Part shown: positions 1 through 5,722 of the stretch, piece after piece
Layout: every line of letters begins with the position of its first letter
Position numbering within the stretch: the first letter of the stretch is position 1
Position numbers and translations under genes: made by a program
Notes under the pieces: generated by a model
Told to the model about the DNA's origin: nothing
Seen by the model: only the letters and a program-made list of their open reading frames with translations
Database searches by the model: none
Assembly (NCBI RefSeq): GCF_012275375.1
Contig: NZ_JAAZQJ010000019.1
Coordinates: 1-32,916 of the forward strand
Length of the DNA stretch: 32,916 bases
DNA from: Dyella sp. SG609
GTDB lineage: Bacteria; Pseudomonadota; Gammaproteobacteria; Xanthomonadales; Rhodanobacteraceae
Direction: 5' to 3'

Positions 1-37
1 CAGCCTTGAACTCGTCGGTGAAACGTTTGCTGGTCAT
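1..37 (-). CDS. IS3-family transposase OrfA, N-terminal 12 codons only
   Basis: The start codon is at 37-35, preceded by GGAGGATCT. The visible peptide is MTSKRFTDEFKA, which matches the usual beginning of IS3-group OrfA proteins (helix-turn-helix DNA-binding subunit, K-R-(F/Y)-T-D-E-F-K-x-E-A-V). In the family OrfA is followed by OrfB, a DDE integrase-like protein made as a fusion by programmed frameshift. Neither the rest of OrfA nor OrfB is in the window. The family call rests on only 12 residues plus the IS-like upstream region. Confidence 0.7.
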   Translation of the reverse strand, partial: MTSKRFTDEFKA

Positions 38-98
38 AGATCCTCCGATCCTCAATAGACACTATCAGGTGTCTACGGAATCGGGGGCGTACCACACA
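1..98 (-). mobile_element. End of an IS3-family insertion sequence (runs off the left edge)
   Basis: The minus strand reads outward-in from about position 98 through a terminal segment rich in C/G, a hairpin at 56-75 (7-bp arms TAGACAC/GTGTCTA) and a GGAGG-like ribosome site, into the first codons of an IS3-type OrfA. The boundary is inferred from loss of the HNH reading frame at codon 59, just where an open TG-type terminus could start (98, 96 or 94). The other end, and the target duplication, lie outside the window. Confidence 0.75.
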
Positions 99-272
99 CT
101 TTTCGAAAGTTTCTACCAATAGTGCAGCCTTTATTCCAGGGTGCGCATAACGAGACAAGAGGTATTCAGTTGGCGCATCACCGGCTTCAAGCCTTCTTAG
201 AAGCTCGTCGGTCCAATTTTTCGCATTGTTTCTTAGCACTTCAGGCTCGTCGGACTTCACAAGCGAAATCAT
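96..272 (-). pseudogene. HNH endonuclease (PtuB-like), truncated by the IS3 insertion
   Basis: Reading the minus strand from ATG at 272-270 gives 59 codons that were not an annotated-size gene because the frame is cut by the IS. The peptide begins MISLVKSDEPEVLRNN and ends SRYAHPGIKAALLVETFEKC. This layout (a short strand, a Trp-containing helix, then S-R-Y-x-H-P-x-I-K-x-A-L-x-x-E-T-x-x-K-C) is what I know from HNH proteins paired with AAA ATPases, in which K-C is followed by A-Y-C-E and later the HNH site. Here the frame passes directly into the IS terminus (V-V-R-P-R), so the zinc/HNH core is missing. The start overlaps the ATPase stop (ATGA), the coupling expected of a two-gene toxin-effector module. 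The family call is from memory of the N-terminal pattern; the rest should lie left of the window, beyond the IS. Confidence 0.72.
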
Positions 273-1558
273 CGCGCCCCCTTCTCAAAGATCGCATTGA
301 TCGCAGCCGGTAGCTCTACACCCAACCCCAGCGCGTCCAACTCCTTACTAAGCTGATCAACTTGTTCGCCATTAAAGGGCTGATTCCGATAACGCCCAAC
401 AATGCCCTGCAGCTCGCGAGATGCCCATAATGGAACTGTCGACTCCAGTCCCAGGACGTCACGCAGAATGTTATTAGCGCTGCCCGCCATATTGATTTGA
501 TCAAGCTGCATCGAATGAATACTTCTTCTAGGGGCAATTCCCCGATCCACACCGTCTTGCTCTCCTTCTCTATAAGAAAGAACGACAACACTCGAATCTC
601 GCACTGATGTCACGATGAATGGACTATGCGTCGCCACAACGAACTGGACCAACGGAAAGGCTTCAATAAGCCTCGGAAGCAGTGCTCTCTGCATAGACGG
701 ATGCAGATGATTTTCTGGCTCATCGATTATGACCGTGAAGGCCTTGGACTCATATGAGAACGTGTATATCTGCCAAGCCAAATCAATTAAAGCGCTAACA
801 CCGCCCGAGACCGCATCGAGAAGAAATTCTCCGCTACTGGTCACCAGCACTACGTCGGGCGTGCGAATCGCAAGCGTCTCAAATCCCAGCGTTTCTGGCA
901 GAACCTTTTTGAGTACCTCAATAAAGCCTAGATATGCCTGAAGGAGCTCGGGCTTGCCATCGACGTAGGTATTGCCCTCGCCGAAGGTCGCCATCGATAT
1001 GAGCGCCTCCTTCATACGAAAAAGCGGTGACGACCCGCTGGGAATACCATTCCAGCGGCTATAAAGCTCGCCGAGATAATTTCCATACGCCTGCGCCGCG
1101 GTGATTCCCTGAGTTGGAATCGACCCTATTTGCTGATATTGAGACAGCACACGATGCGATGGAATATAAAGCCCCTGCACCGTCTTCTGATCGGCGATTT
1201 GAACACTGTATTGAACGTCACTGGTGGTCGGTGCCCCAATGATTGCCTGGGTTCCATCGCTATACTTTATTCTTCCGATTCGTGTATGCGCCTGAGACTG
1301 CTCCTTCCTTTTTATCCATCCAAGAATGCCTTTAATTGATCCGGTTATGTAAGTGATCGCGCCGTTCTTATCTCGCCATGGCGTGGCAAGTAGAGGGCGC
1401 GACCATCCGAAATGTTGGGTAAGAAAGCCCAGGAGCGTTGTCTTACCCGCTCCATTGGCGCCGGTAATCACAGTCAACCGCGGATGAATTGGTACAGTTA
1501 CATAATCAAACTGTCTCCAGTTCTCAACATAAAGCTCTGCGAACCTCACAGCCTCCAT
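269..1558 (-). CDS. AAA/ABC-type ATPase, PtuA-like (Septu-type defense)
   Basis: The protein has 429 residues from ATG at 1558 (AAGGGGAG lies a few bases upstream; an in-frame GTG at 1573 would add five residues). Visible motifs are Walker A GANGAGKT at 33-40, an ABC-like signature near SGG 251-253, Walker B FTVIIDEPENHLHP at 274-287, and the switch histidine in ATHSPF near 311. This is the compact SMC/Rad50-like AAA_15/AAA_21 fold without a TOPRIM domain, so it is not an OLD nuclease. In PtuA-type systems such an ATPase senses infection and controls a partner HNH nuclease. The partner start overlaps this stop by ATGA. The ATPase is intact, but its partner is broken by an IS, so the module is probably dead as a nuclease system. 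Base composition is clearly lower in GC than the core genes to the right, consistent with acquisition. Confidence 0.82.
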   Translation of the reverse strand: MEAVRFAELYVENWRQFDYVTVPIHPRLTVITGANGAGKTTLLGFLTQHFGWSRPLLATPWRDKNGAITYITGSIKGILGWIKRKEQSQAHTRIGRIKYSDGTQAIIGAPTTSDVQYSVQIADQKTVQGLYIPSHRVLSQYQQIGSIPTQGITAAQAYGNYLGELYSRWNGIPSGSSPLFRMKEALISMATFGEGNTYVDGKPELLQAYLGFIEVLKKVLPETLGFETLAIRTPDVVLVTSSGEFLLDAVSGGVSALIDLAWQIYTFSYESKAFTVIIDEPENHLHPSMQRALLPRLIEAFPLVQFVVATHSPFIVTSVRDSSVVVLSYREGEQDGVDRGIAPRRSIHSMQLDQINMAGSANNILRDVLGLESTVPLWASRELQGIVGRYRNQPFNGEQVDQLSKELDALGLGVELPAAINAIFEKGAR

Positions 1559-1597
1559 TGCACTCCCCTTCACACATTGCTTAGGCAGTAGTCGGTT

Positions 1598-1657
1598 GCC
1601 AAGGGTGGGGCGAGACTCACTTCTCGCGTCATAAGTGTACTTGGCCCCGTTGTTGGC
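1598..1657. repeat. Imperfect palindrome A between the TIR and ATPase genes
   Basis: On the minus strand, nested arms pair: GCCAA with TTGGC (outer), GGGGC with GCCCC, and AAGTACACTT with AAGTGAGTCT (inner, imperfect), around a 10-nt loop ATGACGCGAG. The core is 1607-1648. A second, diverged copy of the core with the same loop length is at 2557-2597. The two share CTCACTTCT and then GTC-TAAG-G-AC-TG-CCCC on the plus strand. Confidence 0.6.
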
Positions 1658-1687
1658 GATGTGACGAGCGAAAACCCGCCCACTTCG

Positions 1688-2446
1688 TCAGTCATTGTCT
1701 TTTATCCAATCACTAATCACGCCCTTCTTGATTGAGTGGGCTGTGTCGTGCATGTTTTCAGTGAGAATCGTCGGCTTTGACGGCTGTGTGCGCAGGGTAT
1801 CGAGATACAGTTGGGCCAAGGCGTACAGATACGCCTTATTATTTATTCCTGTCGGCGCTATTGCTGCCGCATCCTCCTGAAGCTTCATAGACCGGAGGAT
1901 ATCGAGTACCTCCTTCACCATATCCTCAAGGGTACGCGATGCTGTTGCCAATACAGGGCCAGCCGGCCGTCGCATGATCTCTTCGATCTTATGCTCGAGG
2001 CTTTGCCAGTGCGCATCAAAAGCCTTTTCCAAACGCTTATGGTCCAACCCTGCGTCGCCAAGGCGCTCATTAAGCGAGTCAATAATGGACAGGAAGCCAG
2101 TCCTGTCAGCCTTTTTCAACTGAAATTGTCCCAGGGGAGGCTTTACCTCAGACGGCTCCACACCAAAGAGCACGGCATGCACACGCGCGCTTTCCATTCC
2201 CTTGGCTATGGCACCTGCCTCGAATAAAAGCCATGGTGCCGACAAGCTTTCTGGAGTGAGGCAAATTATGCCATCTTTAGCTTCCCCCAGTTGGCCCATG
2301 ATTGTCGGGAACCATGCCGTTCCGCTCTCAATGTCTCGATTTGACATAAATGGCTTCACAGCCTGAAGAACGTCTGGCAGCCAATCTCGAATGGCCTCTG
2401 CGAGCGCCGCTCCTCTATTCTGAGCAAAGCTGATAAATACTTTCAT
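1688..2446 (-). CDS. TIR-domain protein, probable NAD-cleaving immune effector
   Basis: The protein has 252 residues; ATG at 2446 is preceded by GGGGAG. The N-terminal ~125 residues form a TIR-type fold: a first strand KVFISFA (2-8), the segment FMSNRDIESGTAWFPTI, the strand DGIICLTPES (58-67) and APWLLFEAGA (70-79). Glu76 lies four residues after Trp72, the spacing of the catalytic Glu in NADase TIR domains such as SARM1. Residues 130-252 look helical (HKIEEIMRR, then LEDMVKEVLDILRSMKLQ) and could oligomerise; I recognise no second domain. Bacterial TIR proteins of this kind act in abortive infection by depleting NAD or making a nucleotide signal. The gene lies upstream of the PtuA-like ATPase on the same strand, about 130 nt away, but whether the two work together is not shown by the sequence. 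Confidence 0.8.
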   Translation of the reverse strand: MKVFISFAQNRGAALAEAIRDWLPDVLQAVKPFMSNRDIESGTAWFPTIMGQLGEAKDGIICLTPESLSAPWLLFEAGAIAKGMESARVHAVLFGVEPSEVKPPLGQFQLKKADRTGFLSIIDSLNERLGDAGLDHKRLEKAFDAHWQSLEHKIEEIMRRPAGPVLATASRTLEDMVKEVLDILRSMKLQEDAAAIAPTGINNKAYLYALAQLYLDTLRTQPSKPTILTENMHDTAHSIKKGVISDWIKDND

Positions 2447-2556
2447 GGACTCCCCATCCTATTGGGGGATGATTCTGTCGCAGTTTAAAAGCAAGTGAAG
2501 GCTCGGGCGAAACCATTCACTTGGGCATCTCTGATGTTCCAACAAGCGAACCCAGC

Positions 2557-2597
2557 GGGATCAGGCTCACTTCTAAAGTCGTAAGCGAACCTGCCCC
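2557..2597. repeat. Imperfect palindrome B downstream of the membrane-protein gene
   Basis: On the minus strand GGGGCAGGTTCGCTT pairs imperfectly with AAGTGAGCCTGATCCC around the 10-nt loop ACGACTTTAG. It is related to palindrome A in arm sequence and loop length, and like A it sits in the spacer just after a stop codon. It resembles the dispersed GGGGTCAGGTTCACTT-type palindromes that I remember from many proteobacterial genomes, but no genome-wide copy count is possible here. Confidence 0.6.
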
Positions 2598-2647
2598 ACT
2601 ATTGACTTTGTCGACTTCAGTGCAAAGTGAATCAGCACAAGAATTCT

Positions 2648-3253
2648 TTAGGTGTGCCGAGTAAACACGCCTATCGCCGTCGTGAGTGCGAGCGCCAAAA
2701 TTGTAACTATCCATAGAGCCACATCATCCTCGCTGCGTCCGGACTCGATATGCGCTCCATGGCTGCGCCAGTACCACAGTGACCCGCCAAAAATTAAGGC
2801 GAGAAGTGTCGTGTATATCGCGACCTTGGCACCGCTATCGCCAAGAAGGATAGCAATAGCGGGGATGCTGAAGTTTAGGGAAGGAAATGGGCTCGCCCTC
2901 CATCCCCCGGTCTTATTGATGATGATCGATACTAAGGCAATATCCAGGATGAACACCCAGACCTTGACCGATCCGATTGGAAGGCCACCATGCACACTTG
3001 CTCCGTATGCCGGGGTCCAAGTGGTAGCGAATGAATTAGTAGCAAGAACGGGGCCGATCGTAGCGAAAGTTATCGCGAGTATTAAAAACAGGAGCGCCGT
3101 TGGATTGCGAGCCCGCTGAATACGAATCCCGTGCTGCGGGTTATACCCTCTTGAAATGATTGATACCCCAACTGCCAAAATAGCGCTAAAAAAGAACTGA
3201 AAAACTAAGAGCGCAGATGACACAGTCAGCGAAGCATCCATCTTTCGCGCCAC
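2648..3253 (-). CDS. Multi-pass membrane protein of unknown function
   Basis: The protein has 201 residues if GTG at 3253 is used. ATG at 3241 (protein starting MDAS) is equally plausible, since GAAGGG lies just before the GTG and 12 nt before the ATG. Hydrophobic segments run at about residues 14-33, 51-70, 97-113, 130-150, 153-162 and 178-195, giving five or six membrane passes. The middle loop contains a Gly/Thr-rich stretch (TTWTPAYGASVHGG). I do not recognise the family. It is in the low-GC accessory island, same strand as the TIR and ATPase genes, about 200 nt upstream of TIR. Membrane partners are common in defense islands, but a role here is speculation. An overlapping 65-codon frame at 2517-2714 was judged spurious. 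Confidence 0.6.
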   Translation of the reverse strand: MARKMDASLTVSSALLVFQFFFSAILAVGVSIISRGYNPQHGIRIQRARNPTALLFLILAITFATIGPVLATNSFATTWTPAYGASVHGGLPIGSVKVWVFILDIALVSIIINKTGGWRASPFPSLNFSIPAIAILLGDSGAKVAIYTTLLALIFGGSLWYWRSHGAHIESGRSEDDVALWIVTILALALTTAIGVFTRHT

Positions 3254-3275
3254 CCTTCACAAGATGAGTCCCTAT

Positions 3276-3319
3276 ATTAAAAAGGGACAACCTCTACATT
3301 TGCGAGCAGAGATTGTCCC
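3276..3319 (-). terminator. Rho-independent terminator of the 90-residue protein gene
   Basis: In the minus direction GGGACAATCTCT pairs with AGAGGTTGTCCC (12-bp arms at 3308-3319 and 3284-3295, one mismatch), followed by TTTTTAATAT. It starts 18 nt after the stop of the gene at 3338-3610 and separates it from the membrane-protein gene. Confidence 0.8.
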
Positions 3320-3337
3320 GATTTGGCTTTTCATCAA

Positions 3338-3610
3338 TTAAATAGTCTTAGCAGCTTTGACCGCAGCCCTAAGGGACTCCTCAGAAGCGCAGATAGCTAT
3401 AAAATCCTCCCATTTAACCTTAATCCCATTTTCCTTTTGAGTTTTTCCCTTGCACCACGTAAGACCAGTCATTGTGGCGTAGCAGTCACCCAATTGATCA
3501 TTTCCATCTCTGGATCGAACCTCAAGTTCGATACCCTTCTGTTTGACTTGCATATCGACTTCGAGCGATTTAATCCAAACTTGCATTTCCTTCCCCCAAT
3601 TGAGTTCCAT
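3338..3610 (-). CDS. Small unknown protein (90 residues) of the accessory island
   Basis: I do not recognise a named family. The sequence looks like a folded, selected protein: an N-terminal strand-rich part (MQVWIKSLEVDMQVKQKGIELEV), a central CYATMTGLTWCKGKT with two cysteines, and a C-terminal helical part (WEDFIAICASEESLRAAVKAA). Composition is balanced and not the Arg/Pro/Ala-rich pattern of shadow frames in this genome. A strong intrinsic terminator follows the stop within 18 nt, which supports a transcribed gene in this direction. There is no signal peptide or membrane segment. The start at ATG 3610 gives MELNWGKEMQ; ATG at 3586 (MQVW) is an alternative. Confidence 0.6.
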   Translation of the reverse strand: MELNWGKEMQVWIKSLEVDMQVKQKGIELEVRSRDGNDQLGDCYATMTGLTWCKGKTQKENGIKVKWEDFIAICASEESLRAAVKAAKTI

Positions 3611-3712
3611 TAGATATCAGCCAAGCCTTGCGCTCGTCCGACAAGCTCCCAACCGTTTTGGCCAAGATCAACTCCGTTCTAGGCAGCCGTTTGCACTTCT
3701 CCTAACCGCAGC

Positions 3713-3982
3713 TCAGGAAGCTAGGTCAGCCAGTTGCCCCGGCTTCCTGGAGAAGAAGAACGAGATTCCACCATGCACTTCAGCGATTTGAGGATCAAGA
3801 TACTTCTCCCCTTTTTCTTCAAGCAGTTGCTCCCAACGGGCCCTAATATCACGCCATGGAGCCTTTGCAATTCGCTGAACGTCATACCAGTGGTACAGCT
3901 CTCCGTAGCTTATATATGTTGTGCCATTGGCATACAGCTGATCCAGCCGCGCCCAAAGCTGGTCTTCGTGTCTCTTGATCAT
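3713..3982 (-). CDS. Small unknown protein (89 residues) of the accessory island
   Basis: Unrecognised family. The N-terminal half is helical and charged (MIKRHEDQLWARLDQLYANG), followed by a Tyr/Trp-rich stretch (YISYGELYHWYDV) and a helix WRDIRARWEQLLEEKGEKYL. The C-terminus GGISFFFSRKPG looks like a strand. It is cytoplasmic by composition. The shine-dalgarno before ATG 3982 is weak (GGTAACGAG). Composition and position on the same strand as the neighbours support a real gene, but no terminator or partner confirms it. The ~100-nt spacer to the next gene shows no feature I can name. Confidence 0.5.
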   Translation of the reverse strand: MIKRHEDQLWARLDQLYANGTTYISYGELYHWYDVQRIAKAPWRDIRARWEQLLEEKGEKYLDPQIAEVHGGISFFFSRKPGQLADLAS

Positions 3983-4167
3983 TGCTCGTTACCTATACCA
4001 CGTCCTGCTACACATAAGATCACTTAAAGAAATAAGAGTCAACTATTCTTTTAAGGCGCGCAACCTCGTCACTCCTTTCGTCGAATGCTCAGGCCAGAGA
4101 AACTCGTCCTGCTTACTATTCCGCCCATTCAGCAAGAGCCGCAAGAGAGATTTGATCTCTAGGCGAC

Positions 4168-4201
4168 ACAAAAAAAGGCGGCATTGCTGCCGCCTTTTTT
4201 A
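4168..4201 (-). terminator. Intrinsic terminator downstream of nrdJb
   Basis: GGCGGCA and TGCCGCC arms (4177-4183 and 4188-4194) around a 4-nt loop are flanked by eight A and six T, so it can stop transcription from either side. It lies about 20 nt beyond the nrdJb stop and marks the junction between the core operon and the low-GC island. Nothing recognisable lies between it and the gene at 3713-3982. Confidence 0.85.
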
Positions 4202-4220
4202 CTGGATGTCGGGATGAGGC

Positions 4221-4976
4221 TCACCCACACTTGCTATACCCACAATTCAAACAAGTCTGACACCCATCCATCAACACCAACGCCTTCGTATTGCACTTGG
4301 CGCACAACGTAGCCCCCGGCGGGAACCCGTTGCTCGATTCACCCGCAGCCGCCTCAGCTTCAACGCTCGGCGCCGCCTGGCTCACCTCAGTGTTTTTTTT
4401 TGCGCCAGCCTCATAGGCCGCACGCTTCTCGGCAATCAGACGCTTGGTCGACTCGTCCATCTCCGGGTCGTGGATCAGGCCGATGGTCTTCATATGCTGC
4501 TCGATCACCGCGCCGATCTCGGCCACGATGCTGGGCATATAGATGCCGCCGGGCTTGAAGTAGCCGCCGCGGGGGTCGAATACCGCCTTCATCTCTTCCA
4601 CCAGGAAGGTGACGTCGCCGCCCTTGCGGAACACGGCGGAGATGATGCGGGTGAGCGCGACGATCCACTGGAAGTGGTCCATGTTCTTCGAGTTGATGAA
4701 GATCTCGAAGGGGCGGCGCTGCTCGTGGGGCGTGCCGGCGTTGAGCACGATGTCGTTTACGGTGACGTAAAGCGCGTGCTCGAACAGCGGCGACTTGATC
4801 TTGTAGGTGGAGCCGACCAGCGTCTCGGGACGCTCCAGGCTCTCGTGCATCTGGATGACTTCCGCCTTGGGCGCCTCCTTGGGCGCGGCGGGTGCGGCTA
4901 CTGCGGCGGGCGCGGCCTTGTCCTCGGGCTTGACGACGTTATAGCCCTTGATCTTCTTTTCGATCTTGATCGCCAT
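4221..4976 (-). CDS. nrdJb: NrdJb, accessory half of the split class II ribonucleotide reductase
   Basis: The protein has 251 residues from ATG 4976 (MAIKIEKKIKGY; GAAG upstream). An upstream in-frame start at 5072 would add 32 Pro/Arg/Ala-rich residues and was rejected. After an Ala/Pro linker (residues ~18-40) comes the TSCPD-type domain (ALYVTVNDIVL, RPFEIFINSKNMDHFQWIVALTRIISAVFRKGGD). A second low-complexity linker precedes a C-terminal zinc-ribbon-like tail with CAKC, CQTC and CGYSKC. In the Pseudomonas-type split enzyme NrdJb carries the redox cysteine tail that re-reduces the active site of NrdJa. It lies downstream of nrdJa on the same strand, with the histone-like gene between them, and is followed by a strong terminator. 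Confidence 0.85.
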   Translation of the reverse strand: MAIKIEKKIKGYNVVKPEDKAAPAAVAAPAAPKEAPKAEVIQMHESLERPETLVGSTYKIKSPLFEHALYVTVNDIVLNAGTPHEQRRPFEIFINSKNMDHFQWIVALTRIISAVFRKGGDVTFLVEEMKAVFDPRGGYFKPGGIYMPSIVAEIGAVIEQHMKTIGLIHDPEMDESTKRLIAEKRAAYEAGAKKNTEVSQAAPSVEAEAAAGESSNGFPPGATLCAKCNTKALVLMDGCQTCLNCGYSKCG

Positions 4977-5043
4977 AGGGATGCTTCTTTTTTCTGATGT
5001 AGGCGGGAGGAGCGGCGCTGCACGGCCACAGGCCGGAAACGCA

Positions 5044-5069
5044 CCGGCCCGGCACAAAGGCCGGGCCGG
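5044..5069 (-). terminator. GC-rich hairpin after the histone-like gene
   Basis: Perfect 9-bp arms CCGGCCCGG/CCGGGCCGG surround an 8-nt loop, starting 13 nt after the stop at 5083. There is no T-tract, so it may slow polymerase or protect the 3' end and not terminate fully before nrdJb. Confidence 0.45.
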
Positions 5070-5082
5070 CACGTATTACGGC

Positions 5083-5607
5083 TTACTTCTTCTTGCGGGC
5101 GACCTTCTTGGCCGGCTTGCGCGCGGTCTTGACGGCGGCCTTCTTGCTGGCAGTGGACCTCTTGACCGCCTTCTTGGCGGTCTTCTTCACGGCGGCCTTC
5201 TTGGCCGTCTTCTTCACGGCCTTCTTGGCCGTCTTCTTGCTGCTGACCTTCTTTGCAGCCTTGCGGGCCGTCTTCTTCACGGCCTTCTTGGCGGTCTTCT
5301 TGGCGCCGGCCTTCTTGGTCGCCTTCTTCGCGACCTTCTTGGCGGCGGCCTTCTTCACCGCCTTCTTGGCGGTCTTCTTGGCGCCCGCTTTCTTCACCGC
5401 CTTCTTGGCGGCTTTCTTGGCGGTCTTCTTGGCAGCGGCCTTCTTCACTGCCTTCTTGGCGGCCTTCTTGGCCGGAGCGGCCTTCTTGGCAACCTTTTTA
5501 GCAGCCTTCTTGCGCGCCTTCTTGGGGGCGGCAGGGGCTTCGGCAGCAGCCGGGGCTTCCGGCATGGCCGGCGTGGCGATCGAATCGAAATCGGTATCAA
5601 TGGACAT
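5083..5607 (-). CDS. Histone H1-like lysine/alanine-rich DNA-binding protein
   Basis: The protein has 174 residues; ATG 5607 is preceded by GGAGGGGAAA. After a short acidic N-terminus (MSIDTDFDSIATPAMPEAPA) almost the entire chain is A-K-K repeats of about 4-9 residues (KKAVKKAAAKKTAKKA), ending KVARKKK. This is the organisation of eukaryote-like H1 C-terminal tails and bacterial Hc1/Hc2- and AlgP-type proteins, which bind DNA through charge and condense it. No globular domain is visible. The encoding DNA is a degenerate tandem repeat based on GCCTTCTTGGCGGTCTTC (plus strand), so copy number probably varies between strains. Its place between nrdJa and nrdJb is notable: it may be co-transcribed with DNA-precursor synthesis, though this is inference. 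Confidence 0.85.
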   Translation of the reverse strand: MSIDTDFDSIATPAMPEAPAAAEAPAAPKKARKKAAKKVAKKAAPAKKAAKKAVKKAAAKKTAKKAAKKAVKKAGAKKTAKKAVKKAAAKKVAKKATKKAGAKKTAKKAVKKTARKAAKKVSSKKTAKKAVKKTAKKAAVKKTAKKAVKRSTASKKAAVKTARKPAKKVARKKK

Positions 5608-5685
5608 CTGGGTTTCCCCTCCGACGTGAGTTCAGTACTTGGCGTGGGCCTGCGTGTATCAAGGCTTCAAAACAGCTTTCCGGAC

Positions 5686-5720
5686 ACAGGCCGACGGTTG
5701 CATGGCAACCGCCGGCCTGT
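5686..5720 (-). terminator. Long hairpin directly after nrdJa
   Basis: Two 16-nt arms (ACAGGCCGACGGTTGC and GCAACCGCCGGCCTGT) pair with one mismatch around a 3-nt loop, 2 nt beyond the nrdJa stop. There is no T-run, so it may be a partial terminator or a 3'-end stabiliser that sets the ratio of nrdJa to the downstream genes. Confidence 0.6.
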
Positions 5721-5722
5721 GC

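Noticed and set aside
2517-2714. 65-codon minus-strand frame overlapping the membrane-protein gene
   Set aside because: It runs across palindrome B and has no ribosome site; the composition is not convincing.
1574-4000. Integron cassette array (attC sites between same-strand accessory genes)
   Set aside because: The palindromes after genes lack the GTTRRRY/RYYYAAC core sites and an integrase is not visible.
3983-4167. tRNA or attachment site at the island boundary
   Set aside because: No cloverleaf or direct-repeat att pair could be found; only the nrdJb terminator lies here.
5083-5607. CRISPR-like or satellite array in the AKK-coding region
   Set aside because: The periodicity follows lysine-alanine codons of a histone-like protein and there are no spacers.
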